A DNA stretch of 64,000 nucleotides from Paracoccaceae bacterium (GTDB taxonomy: Bacteria > Pseudomonadota > Alphaproteobacteria > Rhodobacterales > Rhodobacteraceae): contig JAIXZY010000079.1 in the NCBI GenBank assembly GCA_027489355.1, positions 82,936 to 146,935 on the forward strand. Direction: 5' to 3'. Shown in pieces: positions 54,968 to 63,312 of the stretch. The notes under the pieces are model-generated. The model was not told the DNA's origin. It saw nothing but the letters and a program-made list of their open reading frames with translations, and did not search any database. Both the position numbers and the translations under genes were made by a program. Within the stretch, counting starts at the first letter, position 1, and each line of letters starts with the position of its first letter.

Positions 54968-56587
54968 ATGCCCCCGCGCCGCACCAAGAATCCCGACCTG
55001 ATAGACCATGTAATGAAGACGCCCGGCGGGGCGTACAAGTATGCCCGCCGGGTCCCGAAGGCCATGCAAGGCCTCATCGGAAGGACGGTGTGGGATTTCT
55101 CGCTGGGCAGTGAGATCAACGCCGCCATAGCGCGGGCGCAGGCCTACACTGCCGAACACGACGCGCTGATAGCGACTCTCTCCACGCCTGATGGACGCGA
55201 AAAGCTCGCGCGGCGTCAGGAGCAAAGCGTGGGAGCGGCGACCCTCACCCTTCCCCTGACCCTTGCCCGCGAGGCAAGCAAGCCTGACGCCAGCGAACTC
55301 CTTAAGCTGGCGGCTGACGCCGCCGCGTCGCAAATCGCCCCCGGCCTGCAGCTCGACGTGTCCGCGTCAGTGTGGAGAAGGACTGAGGAGGCCATGCAGC
55401 AAGCCCGCACTCTGCCTGCCAAGGCCGAACGGGACAAGCTTGCGCTATTCGCTGCGTATGCCTTCGGTGATCGGTCCTACCTTGAAGCGCAGGCGGTTGA
55501 TGACCCATTCGGCAATATGCTGGTTGAAACGCTGCAACCGACCCGGCCTGTAGACAAGACCGGGGCTATGTTCTGGGATGCATACAAGGCAGCGCTGGAC
55601 GCAAGGCTTGCCGAACTCATGCCGGAAACCCGGGTCGATAGCTCTCTCTGTATACTAAACTTGATGGAAGTATACGCGGCGACCAAGCGACCGCAGACCC
55701 GCCGGGCGTACATCGACAAGGTACGCCGCTTGACCGATGCGCAGGGCAACCACCCACCGACCTACTACACGAAGGACCGCCTTCAAGAGCACCGCGATAT
55801 GCTCGTGAAGGAAGGTGTTGGAGCGCCAACAATTGCAAAGCACTTCGAAACGCTCAAGACGCTTTGGCGATGGGCCGTCCGCGAGAAGAGTGCCTTGGCT
55901 GGCCTGTCCTTCCCCGACATCGTTATGCCGGACATTACGACCACGGTAGAGGATACCCGGTGGCAGGCGTTCGATGATGATCAGATCAAGCAGGTGTGGC
56001 GCTTGCTGAATGACGCTTGGGGGCCCGAAGGGGACAGTAAGCTGTCGCCCTCGCGCCGGGCTGCGTTCCTGATGGGCTTCCGAGTGCTATTGCACACAGG
56101 AATGCGCCCTGTGGAACTGTTCTTCCTGAACGCTGATAGCGCGAAGAACGGCGAGCTCCACATCAAGTATACCAAGACCGCCACTGCCCGGCGCATTCCG
56201 CTCGCGAAAGCTTTGTCTGACCTTCCAGGCTTCCTAGCGGCTGGCGGTTTCGCCGCCGAACTGGAAGCCGGGAAAACCGCCATTCGGCAAGGAAAGGTCT
56301 ATGGACAGGCAACCAAGCCGGACTCCCTCGCTCGCGCCTTTACGTCCGCCTTTTCCAGCGTGATCCGGGCGGGTGGCCTGACGAATGATCGTCACGTGCT
56401 TTATAGCACGAAGGACTCGTTGGTGGACCGGCTGCAGCGCCAAGGCGCGACAGATGATGTGATCCGGGGAATCATTGGACATGTGGGCGGGCAGGGTAAA
56501 CTGCGCCACTACAAGACACCGCTGGGGCAGTCGCAGCACGGCATGGCGCAGATGCGGAAGGCACTGGACGCCATCGCGTACTGGTAA
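54968..56587 (+). CDS. Tyrosine recombinase (integrase) with altered catalytic boxes
   Basis: This 539-aa protein has an N-terminal DNA-binding part (GGAYKYARRVPKAMQGLIG), a SAM-like core-binding region around 260-320, and a C-terminal catalytic domain. Catalytic residues visible are Arg380 (HTGMRPVEL), Lys403 (KYTKTATARRIPL), His505 (IIGHVGG) and Tyr515 (LRHYKTP). Box II, normally HxxR, reads Tyr479-S-T-Lys482-Asp483, so the second Arg and neighbouring His are replaced. The ATG at 54968 follows the repeat array; the track's TTG start would run through the repeats. It inserts the element at the adjacent tRNA site. Confidence 0.9.
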   Translation: MPPRRTKNPDLIDHVMKTPGGAYKYARRVPKAMQGLIGRTVWDFSLGSEINAAIARAQAYTAEHDALIATLSTPDGREKLARRQEQSVGAATLTLPLTLAREASKPDASELLKLAADAAASQIAPGLQLDVSASVWRRTEEAMQQARTLPAKAERDKLALFAAYAFGDRSYLEAQAVDDPFGNMLVETLQPTRPVDKTGAMFWDAYKAALDARLAELMPETRVDSSLCILNLMEVYAATKRPQTRRAYIDKVRRLTDAQGNHPPTYYTKDRLQEHRDMLVKEGVGAPTIAKHFETLKTLWRWAVREKSALAGLSFPDIVMPDITTTVEDTRWQAFDDDQIKQVWRLLNDAWGPEGDSKLSPSRRAAFLMGFRVLLHTGMRPVELFFLNADSAKNGELHIKYTKTATARRIPLAKALSDLPGFLAAGGFAAELEAGKTAIRQGKVYGQATKPDSLARAFTSAFSSVIRAGGLTNDRHVLYSTKDSLVDRLQRQGATDDVIRGIIGHVGGQGKLRHYKTPLGQSQHGMAQMRKALDAIAYW

Positions 56588-56605
56588 GGCCCGCGTGAGC
56601 GGGCC
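56588..56605 (+). terminator. Hairpin after integrase (GGCCCGC-gtga-GCGGGCC)
   Basis: A perfect 7-bp GC stem with a GTGA loop begins at the base after the stop codon. No long T-run follows. Two other genes in the element end in the same kind of GTNA-loop stem. Confidence 0.6.
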
Positions 56606-56729
56606 ACCGTCGAGCCTCTTTGTCAGCATGAATCTGCCCTATTGGACTGCCGTAGGTCCGGAGAATTTTTTACTGGAAACCACACCTTTCGCCGCGCAAT
56701 ACTTTGAGCGGCGGCATCATGAGGGCGTC

Positions 56730-57026
56730 ATGAAACAGTGCCCAACATGTCATGGAAGCGGGACGGTAGAAAGAACCGGGACTGACGGAATGCAAGTGCC
56801 CTCCCCCTGCCCGGTTTGCACCGGTTACGGACTGCTCAAGGATGGCACGCGCATCACCATTTCCGGACATGATCACAACACCGTAAAAGACGTGCTCACG
56901 TCCATCCTTGAGAAGGGCTCGCGGTCTCGGAAGTATGCACTTCTGACTGCAGCAGGAGCCATTGGTGTTGCTGCGGTCGGGGCTCTAGCGAATATCAGTC
57001 AGGTACTAACCTACTTAGGTCTTTGA
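56730..57026 (+). CDS. Small zinc-ribbon membrane protein
   Basis: This 98-aa protein begins with two CxxCxGxG-like motifs (CPTCHGSG and CPVCTGYG), the DnaJ-type zinc-ribbon pattern. A hydrophilic stretch and a C-terminal membrane helix (ALLTAAGAIGVAAVGALANI) follow. GAGGG lies 5 nt before ATG 56730. An ATG at 56628 would add 34 residues. No known family; it may be a membrane-tethered accessory protein of the element. Confidence 0.65.
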   Translation: MKQCPTCHGSGTVERTGTDGMQVPSPCPVCTGYGLLKDGTRITISGHDHNTVKDVLTSILEKGSRSRKYALLTAAGAIGVAAVGALANISQVLTYLGL

Positions 57027-57031
57027 TCGAG

Positions 57032-57047
57032 TCCGCGTCAGCGGGCC
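57032..57047. terminator. Small hairpin between convergent genes (GTCCGC-gtca-GCGGGC)
   Basis: A 6-bp stem with one G-T pair and a GTCA loop lies 6 bp after the zinc-ribbon gene and touches the end of the minus-strand membrane gene. Its layout copies the hairpins after the integrase and the prim-pol genes. Confidence 0.45.
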
Positions 57048-57277
57048 TATTCGTCTCTGCGCCCAGCTACCGACAGTGAGATTTCAGCAAGAATGCCCAA
57101 GCCGATACCAATCAATACCCCATAAATCCCTGAATTTATCAGTCGGCCCGGGCTCAGACCGCCCATTATGGTGGGACCGCCGTCCGAGAAACTCAGAACT
57201 ATTCCAATCAGTACGTTTGCCGCGCCCAGCCAAAACGCCAATCGAGCCACACCAAGCCCAACCTTCGTGAAGAACAT
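57047..57277 (-). CDS. Small two-helix membrane protein
   Basis: This 76-aa protein has two hydrophobic segments (VARLAFWLGAANVLIGIVLSF and GIYGVLIGIGLGILAEISL) joined by a Gly-rich loop, and a charged tail GRRDE. ATG 57277 has GAGG 8 nt upstream; the track's TTG start is not needed. It is the only minus-strand gene in the element. Function unknown; small membrane proteins near integrases are sometimes exclusion or toxin-like factors, which is not shown here. Confidence 0.55.
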   Translation of the reverse strand: MFFTKVGLGVARLAFWLGAANVLIGIVLSFSDGGPTIMGGLSPGRLINSGIYGVLIGIGLGILAEISLSVAGRRDE

Positions 57278-57461
57278 TCTCAATCCTCAAGTCAACGTGT
57301 GAGCCTGCAGCCAACCGGTTCCACCCGGCAAAGTCTAGACCTTCCTAGGTGCGTCGGTTCGAACCGACCCGCATTCGCGTGAGCCGAATCGCGCGCAGCA
57401 TTGACTTCACCCGAGATTTGTGTCAGTCTGTCAATATGAAAAGTGCAGTATGTGGTAAAAA

Positions 57462-57998
57462 GTGATCTCAGTAACAAAGGCCGACCTCATGACGGCAACC
57501 GGCCTCCGGGACCGCGCGGCAACCGACCTGCTACAGGGGGTCAAATTCCGACAGGACGGGCGGCGGCGTCGGTACGCCCTTGCCGAGCTTCTGCCCGTCC
57601 TGCCGTCCAGATACGCCTTCGCCGCCGGTCCGCTGGTGGTTGCTGCAAAACCCGACCGAGACGATACATGTGGCTTCGTCGGAGGCGACGAGGCCTTGCC
57701 CGCCGCCAAGCGGTTTGAAGCATGGTTGCAAACCAATGTGGAGGGCTCCGAAGAAAGGCTGCATAAGCTTCGGGTGACCTTCGCAGAAGCGCTATCGCGG
57801 GCGGTTCGTTCAAGCAACCTCAGCGCCGATCACGAGCGTCTACGGCTTATGATCCTTCGGACTGATTTTGCCCTGCCGTTCTTGGTCACGGGCAAAACGA
57901 GTAGCCTGCCGTCCGACTGGCCAGAGGCAGCGCGGCGCTTCGCACTCATCCACGCCGCCCCGGCGTATCTGCATGAGCGGGTGGCGCGGGCAGCATGA
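57462..57998 (+). CDS. Putative HTH regulatory protein of the element
   Basis: This 178-aa protein starts VTKADLMTATGLRDRAATDLLQGVKFRQDGRRRRYALAELLPVL, a winged-helix/MerR-like DNA-binding head (about 4-47). A helical C-terminal region without known motif follows. It starts at GTG 57462; an ATG at 57489 has a better ribosome site (AAAGG) but would cut helix 1. It leads a run of coupled small genes ahead of the prim-pol gene, so it may be the regulator or replication-control protein. The 178 bp upstream probably holds its promoter (TTGACT at about 57400). Confidence 0.6.
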   Translation: MISVTKADLMTATGLRDRAATDLLQGVKFRQDGRRRRYALAELLPVLPSRYAFAAGPLVVAAKPDRDDTCGFVGGDEALPAAKRFEAWLQTNVEGSEERLHKLRVTFAEALSRAVRSSNLSADHERLRLMILRTDFALPFLVTGKTSSLPSDWPEAARRFALIHAAPAYLHERVARAA

Positions 57999-58300
57999 GC
58001 AACGCTCTCGACGCTCTGCGGACGCGGTTGGTCGATAGTCCGGGGGCATGGATCATGTTTGAAGCCGACGCCTATCTGCCGTTCGACTCCGATGCCCACC
58101 GGGCGGCACAGCTCCGGCTTGCGCGGATGTGGGAAGACGAGTCCGCACTCGCTCATGCGTTGCGGGGCGAAGGGCTTACCGAAAACGAAGCCCGCGCCCT
58201 CTCCGCCAAGGAGCGAGCGGCGGCAATTTTGGAAGACGACGCTCGCCAGAGCTCAACAGATAAAGATGAAGAGGAAGACGACGATTGGACTACCAACTAA
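57995..58300 (+). CDS. Hypothetical acidic protein
   Basis: This 101-aa protein overlaps the HTH gene stop by 4 bp (ATGA). It is mostly helical in appearance (RAAQLRLARMWEDESALAHALRGEGLTENEARALSAKERAAAIL) and ends in a very acidic tail (DKDEEEDDDW). No family recognised. Confidence 0.6.
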   Translation: MSNALDALRTRLVDSPGAWIMFEADAYLPFDSDAHRAAQLRLARMWEDESALAHALRGEGLTENEARALSAKERAAAILEDDARQSSTDKDEEEDDDWTTN

Positions 58301-58740
58301 CACCGCGCGAGAGGGCGCGGCTAGAAGCGGTTACCGCGAAGTTGATCAGCGACGCAGCCGCAGAAGGCCTGACTGTTACGGCTGAACAGTTGGCAGGGCT
58401 GACCAGCGTGCGAATGGCTGTGCTGACTGATTTGGGGTTGGACGAAGGCGCGATGGAAGAGGTTCGCCGTCTTGTACCTGAGCAGGTCCGGCGAAATGAA
58501 GTTGCCCGGCAGCTACAGGACGCGGAGTCGGCCCTGCACGCGGATATCAGCAAGCTGAACATCTATCAGAAGGCAGCTCTCGGACATGACCTAGAAGCGG
58601 CGCGGAAGGCGACAGAGGCCGCGCGCCCACCGGTCCAGATGATCACCGCCGAAGAGGAGGCCCAGAAGCTTCTGGCCCTACGCCAGATCAGCAACCCCGC
58701 CCAGCGTCTGGCGATTGCTCGAGAATGGGGGCTAGCGTGA
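58285..58740 (+). CDS. Hypothetical helical protein
   Basis: This 151-aa protein starts at TTG 58285 with GAGGAAG upstream, 16 bp inside the previous gene. It is rich in Ala/Glu/Leu helices (VRRNEVARQLQDAESALHADISKLNIYQKAALGHDLEAARKATEAARPP), likely a coiled coil. No family recognised; position suggests a structural or packaging-adaptor role, which is speculative. Confidence 0.6.
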   Translation: MDYQLTPRERARLEAVTAKLISDAAAEGLTVTAEQLAGLTSVRMAVLTDLGLDEGAMEEVRRLVPEQVRRNEVARQLQDAESALHADISKLNIYQKAALGHDLEAARKATEAARPPVQMITAEEEAQKLLALRQISNPAQRLAIAREWGLA

Positions 58741-58973
58741 ACCTGTCCGATTTCGTTAACCGGATCAGACAAGGAGGCGGGCACCCGGAATCTTATGTGA
58801 CGGCCCCGCGTAAGGATGGGGCCCGCACCACGATCTACGGCGGAGTATTGACCGCCGAAGAATGGCAGGAGGTTCTGCGGATGATCCGCCCCACCACCTC
58901 GCAAGGTATCACCCCCGAAATGCGCGCGCGAAACAGGTTGCTTGCCGCAATCGCGCGACGCGAAAACGACTGA
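58737..58973 (+). CDS. Hypothetical small protein
   Basis: This 78-aa protein starts at GTG 58737, overlapping the previous stop by 4 bp (GTGA); an ATG at 58725 would add four residues. It contains NLSDFVNRIRQGGGHPESYV and a basic tail with RARNRLLAAIARREND. No family recognised. Confidence 0.55.
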   Translation: MNLSDFVNRIRQGGGHPESYVTAPRKDGARTTIYGGVLTAEEWQEVLRMIRPTTSQGITPEMRARNRLLAAIARREND

Positions 58974-59034
58974 ACCCGGCAGCGTGACGGCGGGGCCGTC
59001 CACGCGCCACATTACCCCCCAAGAAAGAAAAGCG

Positions 59035-59406
59035 ATGAAACAGACAGTAGACCCCTGCCTTGCAGGGGCCATGACTCCGCATACAGAGTCGCAGCTTCTA
59101 GAGGCCTATGCTGGCATCCTTGCCGACGCTGTTAACCCCCATAGCCATCCCTCCCCGCCGCGCGTCGTGATCGAAGCGTACGAGCTTAACCGCGTGTTCG
59201 GTGAAAAGCTTGCATATCTGGCGGCGATGCGCCGGGGGTTTGATCTGTCTGCGGACGGGCGCGAATGGTCACGTCTTCGTGGACCGGCGACCGATGAAAC
59301 CGTACGTATCTTCCCCCAAGACTTCGCCACGCAAGCCAACCGCGCCCGGAAGGCTATCGACCCTCTCGACCTGCTAGCGCCGTTCACGCGAGGCCGCGAT
59401 GCGTGA
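59035..59406 (+). CDS. Hypothetical protein
   Basis: This 123-aa protein starts at ATG 59035 (MKQTVDPCLAGAM), with the A-rich AAGAAAG upstream; the track ORF adds 31 residues. It contains AYELNRVFGEKLAYLAAMRRGFDLSADGREW and ends overlapping the next gene by 8 bp. No family recognised. Confidence 0.5.
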   Translation: MKQTVDPCLAGAMTPHTESQLLEAYAGILADAVNPHSHPSPPRVVIEAYELNRVFGEKLAYLAAMRRGFDLSADGREWSRLRGPATDETVRIFPQDFATQANRARKAIDPLDLLAPFTRGRDA

Positions 59407-59683
59407 CGGGTCAACGATCCTAGAGCCCAACAAACGCACCCGCGAACGGCGCGCCGAACACCGGCGGAAATGGTACGCCGCTCAACGCGTCCGCGAGGGT
59501 TGGTCAGAAGCCGATTTCGAAGAGGAAGCCGAAAGGCTTCAAGCCGAGATTGAGGCCCGCATCGCCGCCGGAGATGTAACGCGGCTTGCCCCCGCGCGCG
59601 TCTGGGTCGGCTTGAACCTACCCGGCGTAGATGGACTGGGCGAAGGCATCCGAGCTGGCCGGGCAGCGCGCCGGGCGGCTTGA
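59399..59683 (+). CDS. Hypothetical basic/helical protein
   Basis: This 94-aa protein starts KRTRERRAEHRRKWYAAQRV, strongly basic, followed by an acidic helix (EADFEEEAERLQAEIEARI) and a Gly/Ala-rich end. It could bind nucleic acid through its N-terminus. It overlaps the previous gene by 8 bp. Confidence 0.5.
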   Translation: MRDGSTILEPNKRTRERRAEHRRKWYAAQRVREGWSEADFEEEAERLQAEIEARIAAGDVTRLAPARVWVGLNLPGVDGLGEGIRAGRAARRAA

Positions 59684-59712
59684 AGCCGAAAGACGTCGCT
59701 TGGGCTTCAAGC
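59678..59712 (+). terminator. Intrinsic terminator-like hairpin before the prim-pol operon
   Basis: GCTTGAAGCC (59678-59687) and GGCTTCAAGC (59703-59712) form a perfect 10-bp stem with a 15-nt loop, and a T-rich stretch (GGCTTTTGATTTTATTG) follows shortly after. It overlaps the preceding stop codon. The AT-rich 59713-59825 segment then likely holds a promoter for the next genes. Confidence 0.55.
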
Positions 59713-59825
59713 TGAACTGTAGGCTTTTGATTTTATTGAATTTTTTCTGGACTTTTCGTCGCCCGCTTGGTAGAAGGGCGATACGACCCCACAACGGGGT
59801 GAGCAAACATAAAAGGACAGACTCA

Positions 59826-59984
59826 ATGACGGTGCATCACCTGAACGACCCGCGCGAAGTGGAGCTAGTTACCCTGTGCCATGCCATGGCCGAAACCTCG
59901 CTGCGACCCATCAAGGACGTAGAAACGGAGCTTCGGACCATGGCTGAGCGGGTGAAGGCCCTTCTCGCGGGGGCAAAACCCTAA
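59826..59984 (+). CDS. Hypothetical 52-aa protein upstream of prim-pol
   Basis: This short product (MTVHHLNDPREVELVTLCHAMAET...) has AAGGA about 9 nt upstream of ATG 59826 and is followed 11 bp later by the prim-pol gene. It is a single helical pair with no known motif. The longer track ORF (59631) runs through a terminator-like hairpin and is rejected. Confidence 0.5.
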   Translation: MTVHHLNDPREVELVTLCHAMAETSLRPIKDVETELRTMAERVKALLAGAKP

Positions 59985-59995
59985 CGAAAGATCAC

Positions 59996-62900
59996 ATGAA
60001 CTACGCTCACGACTTCGACAAAGCCGAACCCGCAACGCCTGCCTACCAAGACGCATTCCTACACGGCGCGGAAACCGACGCTTACCGCGCCATACTTCAC
60101 CAGCCCGCCACCTTTCTGAGGGGCGTATTCTGGGCTCCGAAAGACCGCCGCAACACACAAGATGGCCAGTGGACGGCAGAGGCCCGCCCGTGGGCAGAAT
60201 GGGTGACAGGCTTCACGGTGCACCCTGTCAAGAAGCACAAGGCCGGGGATTGCATCGTCCTAGGCTCTTCGATTGGCGGGGCGCGTAAGGCCAACGCCAT
60301 GGACACCATGTACGCCATGGGGCTGGATATTGACGCGGGCTTCCCGCTGGACGCGATGCTGGACCGGCTGGAAGAGCTGGGGCTCTTCTGCATCGTCTAC
60401 ACCACGCACAGCCACGGTAAGTCTGGCCTTCAGCTCAAGCACGACGAAGTCATCCGGAAGCTGAAGATCAAGCCTTCCGAGCTGGACCTTGCACAGGTCC
60501 AGCGGTTCCTTCGCGAACACGACAAGAGCCGGTACGAAGAGTCGTTCATTGACGCCGTCACCTTCGCGGACCCGGACAAGCCAAAACGGCAGGTGAAGTC
60601 GGGAGTCGTGATCGACCTCGCCACACCTCCACTCGACAAGTACCGGCTGATTTTTCCACTGGCGGAACCGGTCAAGATCATTGACCTTGCCGAGACGCAG
60701 GCGGACGCCCTCGCGGTCTGGGAAGACAAGATCACTGGTCTTGCCCGTGAAGTACTGGACGTCCATTTTGATGTGTCCTGTACTGACCCGTCGCGACTTT
60801 TCTACACCCCGCGCCACCCCAAGGAAGCCGGTGAAGAGTGGTACGCCGCGATTGTCCGGGGTGACCCGCTGCGTTTCTTTGACGTTCCGGGCGTCAAGAA
60901 AGCGTCCTACACGGGCAGCCGCGCTACGGGCAGTCTGAACCCCTTCGAACTGGCCGGGGCTGGGGCGGATGGGGACGGTATGCCCGCATGCTTCACCCCG
61001 TCTGGGGCATCCCTAAACGAGTGGCACCGGACGGCAAAGGACCGCTTTCAGATGGCGGACCTGTTGGAAGACCTATGCAGCGACCGCATTCGCGTTGCCG
61101 GGGGCGAGGCGACGGGGCACGTCCATATCGAATGTCCATTCGAACACGAGCACTCGACCGAAGGCGGTACAGCCTGCGACGCTAGGAATGCATTGGATAG
61201 CTCTTCCGGATACTGGACGTGGGGCTGCCACCATGACTCCTGTCAGGGACGTCGAAAGCTGGAGTTCCTTGAAGAGGCTCTGCGGCAGGGCTGGTTCAAC
61301 GAAGATCAGCTTGCGCCGGACTCGGTCTATATGCTGCCGGGCGAGGATGACTCCGTCATCGAAGACGCGCCGAAGGATCGCGCGGCGCGGCACAAGGAGC
61401 GAGCTGACAGCGTTCGCGATGACCTTCTGTCGCTGGTGGATGACTTCAACGCAGACACGTCCGAAAGCGAAATCCGCGAAGTGATCCGGCTGGCTCTGAA
61501 AGCGTCGGCAGACAAGGCGGTACAGGCGCGCCTGAAAGAGGCCGTGACAGCCAGGACTCCTATCGGGGCAAGGGCCTTCAATGACCTGTGGAAGGATGAA
61601 GCGCGCCAGAAACAGAAACCGCAGGGACGTTCCAAGCCTTCCGGGGGCATCCCGGCCAAATCCATTCATGACGACTTCGCGGATCAGGTCGAATATGCAC
61701 AGCGCCGGATCGTGGAAGCGAATGCCGAACGCGCCCGCTTGTTTCAGTTTGGCGGGGCATATGCCACGGCTGACGCCGTCCGGCACCGCGTCCGCCTGAT
61801 CGAAGATCAGCCCACCATGTTCACCGCCCTCCACAAGATCACGCGATGGGAGAAGGACCGGGACAGCGACGGGAACACACAGGGAGTTGCCCCGCCCGAG
61901 ACTGTGGTCAAGGCCGTCTTCACGGATCACGACTTCGCAGACACCCTGCCCGAGCTTTTGGCGGTCCCCTCGACTCCATTCTTTGACGCCGAAGGTCGGC
62001 TGGTGGACGAAGATGGGTACCACGCCGGTGCGAAGGTGTACTTGGCGAAGGGTGACTTGGTACTGCCCAGCGTGAGCCGGGAACCGACTGCGATAGAGGT
62101 GGCAGAGGCCAAGCGCCTAATCGTGGAAGAGGTACTGGCGGACTTCCCGCTGGGCGGAATGGACCGTGCGCAGATCGTCGGAACGTTGGCAGGGGAGAAT
62201 GCAGACCACGCCCACGCTGTAACCCATGCCGTTGCTATGACCCTGCTACCGTTCTGCCGGGACATGATCGCGGGACCCACGCCCGGGCACGTGTATACGA
62301 AGCCGGGACCGGGTACCGGGGCGTCATTGCTGGTGGACGTGCTGACTACGATTGCGGGCGGTTCGCCTGCCCCCGCCATGACCTTTCCGACACGCGCCGA
62401 AGAGGTGGGCAAAACCCTGTCGGCTGCGCTGGCGGAAGGTGCGCCAGTGATCCTGTTCGACAACATCGGACAGGCTATCGCGAGTAGCGAGCTTGCGTCC
62501 GCCATGACAGGGACCATGTACCAAGCCCGCATTCTGGGGAAGACGCAGCTCGTTATGGTCCCGGTTCGGTCGGTATGGGCCTTCACGGCGAACAACATCG
62601 AAGCCAGCCGGGAAATCCTGCGGCGGTTCGTGTTGATTCCGCTGGACGCTGGCGTGCCTGACCCGGAACAGCGCAAGCCGGAAAACGGGTGGCAACACCC
62701 GAACCTGCGGCAGTGGGTGACAGACAACCGCCCCGCCCTTGTGTGGGCCTGCCTGACACTTATTCAGAACTGGGTAGCCCGGGGCATGGAACGGCAGAAA
62801 GTCGTCTCTCTGGCCTCATATGAAGACTGGGCAGGGGTAATGGGTGGTATCCTCACCGCCGCCGGTTTCCACGGCTTCCTTGATGGTCAGGCGGAAGAGC

Positions 62901-63277
62901 GGGCAAAGGCCACGGACGCCACGGAAGACGGTCTGGCGCAGCTTGTGCAGATCATGGCGGGGTATCCGGACGGAACAGTGTTCCGGCCCGGCGGGACCGG
63001 GAGGTATGATGGGAAACCGACAGTCAGCGTCATGGCAATCCTGAACGGCGACGAACGGGCCAAGATGGAACCCGGGGACAAACCCGACCCTATCCAGATC
63101 AACGGATGGGGTTACAAGGACTTTGATGGGCAGTACACCAATGCCACGCGCATCGGTCGGGGAATGAAGAACCTCGCCCGGAAGCCGTACCAAATCGGCG
63201 GAAAGGTGGTCACGTTCGCGGAAGCGACGGACAGTAAGGCCGGTACTTCAGTCTACCGGATGACCAAGACAGGTTGA
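59996..63277 (+). CDS. Primase-polymerase / ATPase replication protein of the element
   Basis: This 1093-aa protein starts with an archaeo-eukaryotic-type primase (prim-pol) domain: catalytic GLDIDAG (Asp111, Asp113), TTHSHGKSG, and DKYRLIFPLAEPV, with TDPSRLFYTPRHP near 265-275. A CHC2-like zinc ribbon follows at about 375-416 (HIECPFEHEH ... GCHHDSCQG). The C-terminal half is an AAA/SF3-style ATPase with P-loop region GPGTGAS (771-777), Walker-B-like VILFDNIG and RRFVLIPLD. The P-loop Lys is replaced by Ala. It likely primes and unwinds DNA at the repeat-rich origin just downstream. Confidence 0.85.
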   Translation: MNYAHDFDKAEPATPAYQDAFLHGAETDAYRAILHQPATFLRGVFWAPKDRRNTQDGQWTAEARPWAEWVTGFTVHPVKKHKAGDCIVLGSSIGGARKANAMDTMYAMGLDIDAGFPLDAMLDRLEELGLFCIVYTTHSHGKSGLQLKHDEVIRKLKIKPSELDLAQVQRFLREHDKSRYEESFIDAVTFADPDKPKRQVKSGVVIDLATPPLDKYRLIFPLAEPVKIIDLAETQADALAVWEDKITGLAREVLDVHFDVSCTDPSRLFYTPRHPKEAGEEWYAAIVRGDPLRFFDVPGVKKASYTGSRATGSLNPFELAGAGADGDGMPACFTPSGASLNEWHRTAKDRFQMADLLEDLCSDRIRVAGGEATGHVHIECPFEHEHSTEGGTACDARNALDSSSGYWTWGCHHDSCQGRRKLEFLEEALRQGWFNEDQLAPDSVYMLPGEDDSVIEDAPKDRAARHKERADSVRDDLLSLVDDFNADTSESEIREVIRLALKASADKAVQARLKEAVTARTPIGARAFNDLWKDEARQKQKPQGRSKPSGGIPAKSIHDDFADQVEYAQRRIVEANAERARLFQFGGAYATADAVRHRVRLIEDQPTMFTALHKITRWEKDRDSDGNTQGVAPPETVVKAVFTDHDFADTLPELLAVPSTPFFDAEGRLVDEDGYHAGAKVYLAKGDLVLPSVSREPTAIEVAEAKRLIVEEVLADFPLGGMDRAQIVGTLAGENADHAHAVTHAVAMTLLPFCRDMIAGPTPGHVYTKPGPGTGASLLVDVLTTIAGGSPAPAMTFPTRAEEVGKTLSAALAEGAPVILFDNIGQAIASSELASAMTGTMYQARILGKTQLVMVPVRSVWAFTANNIEASREILRRFVLIPLDAGVPDPEQRKPENGWQHPNLRQWVTDNRPALVWACLTLIQNWVARGMERQKVVSLASYEDWAGVMGGILTAAGFHGFLDGQAEERAKATDATEDGLAQLVQIMAGYPDGTVFRPGGTGRYDGKPTVSVMAILNGDERAKMEPGDKPDPIQINGWGYKDFDGQYTNATRIGRGMKNLARKPYQIGGKVVTFAEATDSKAGTSVYRMTKTG

Positions 63278-63284
63278 GGGATAG

Positions 63285-63302
63285 GGCCGCCGTCAGGCGG
63301 CC
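63285..63302 (+). terminator. Terminator after prim-pol (GGCCGCC-gtca-GGCGGCC)
   Basis: A perfect 7-bp GC stem with a GTCA loop starts 7 bp after the stop codon and is followed by TTCTC. It has the same architecture as the integrase-end hairpin. Confidence 0.7.
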
Positions 63303-63312
63303 TTCTCATTCT

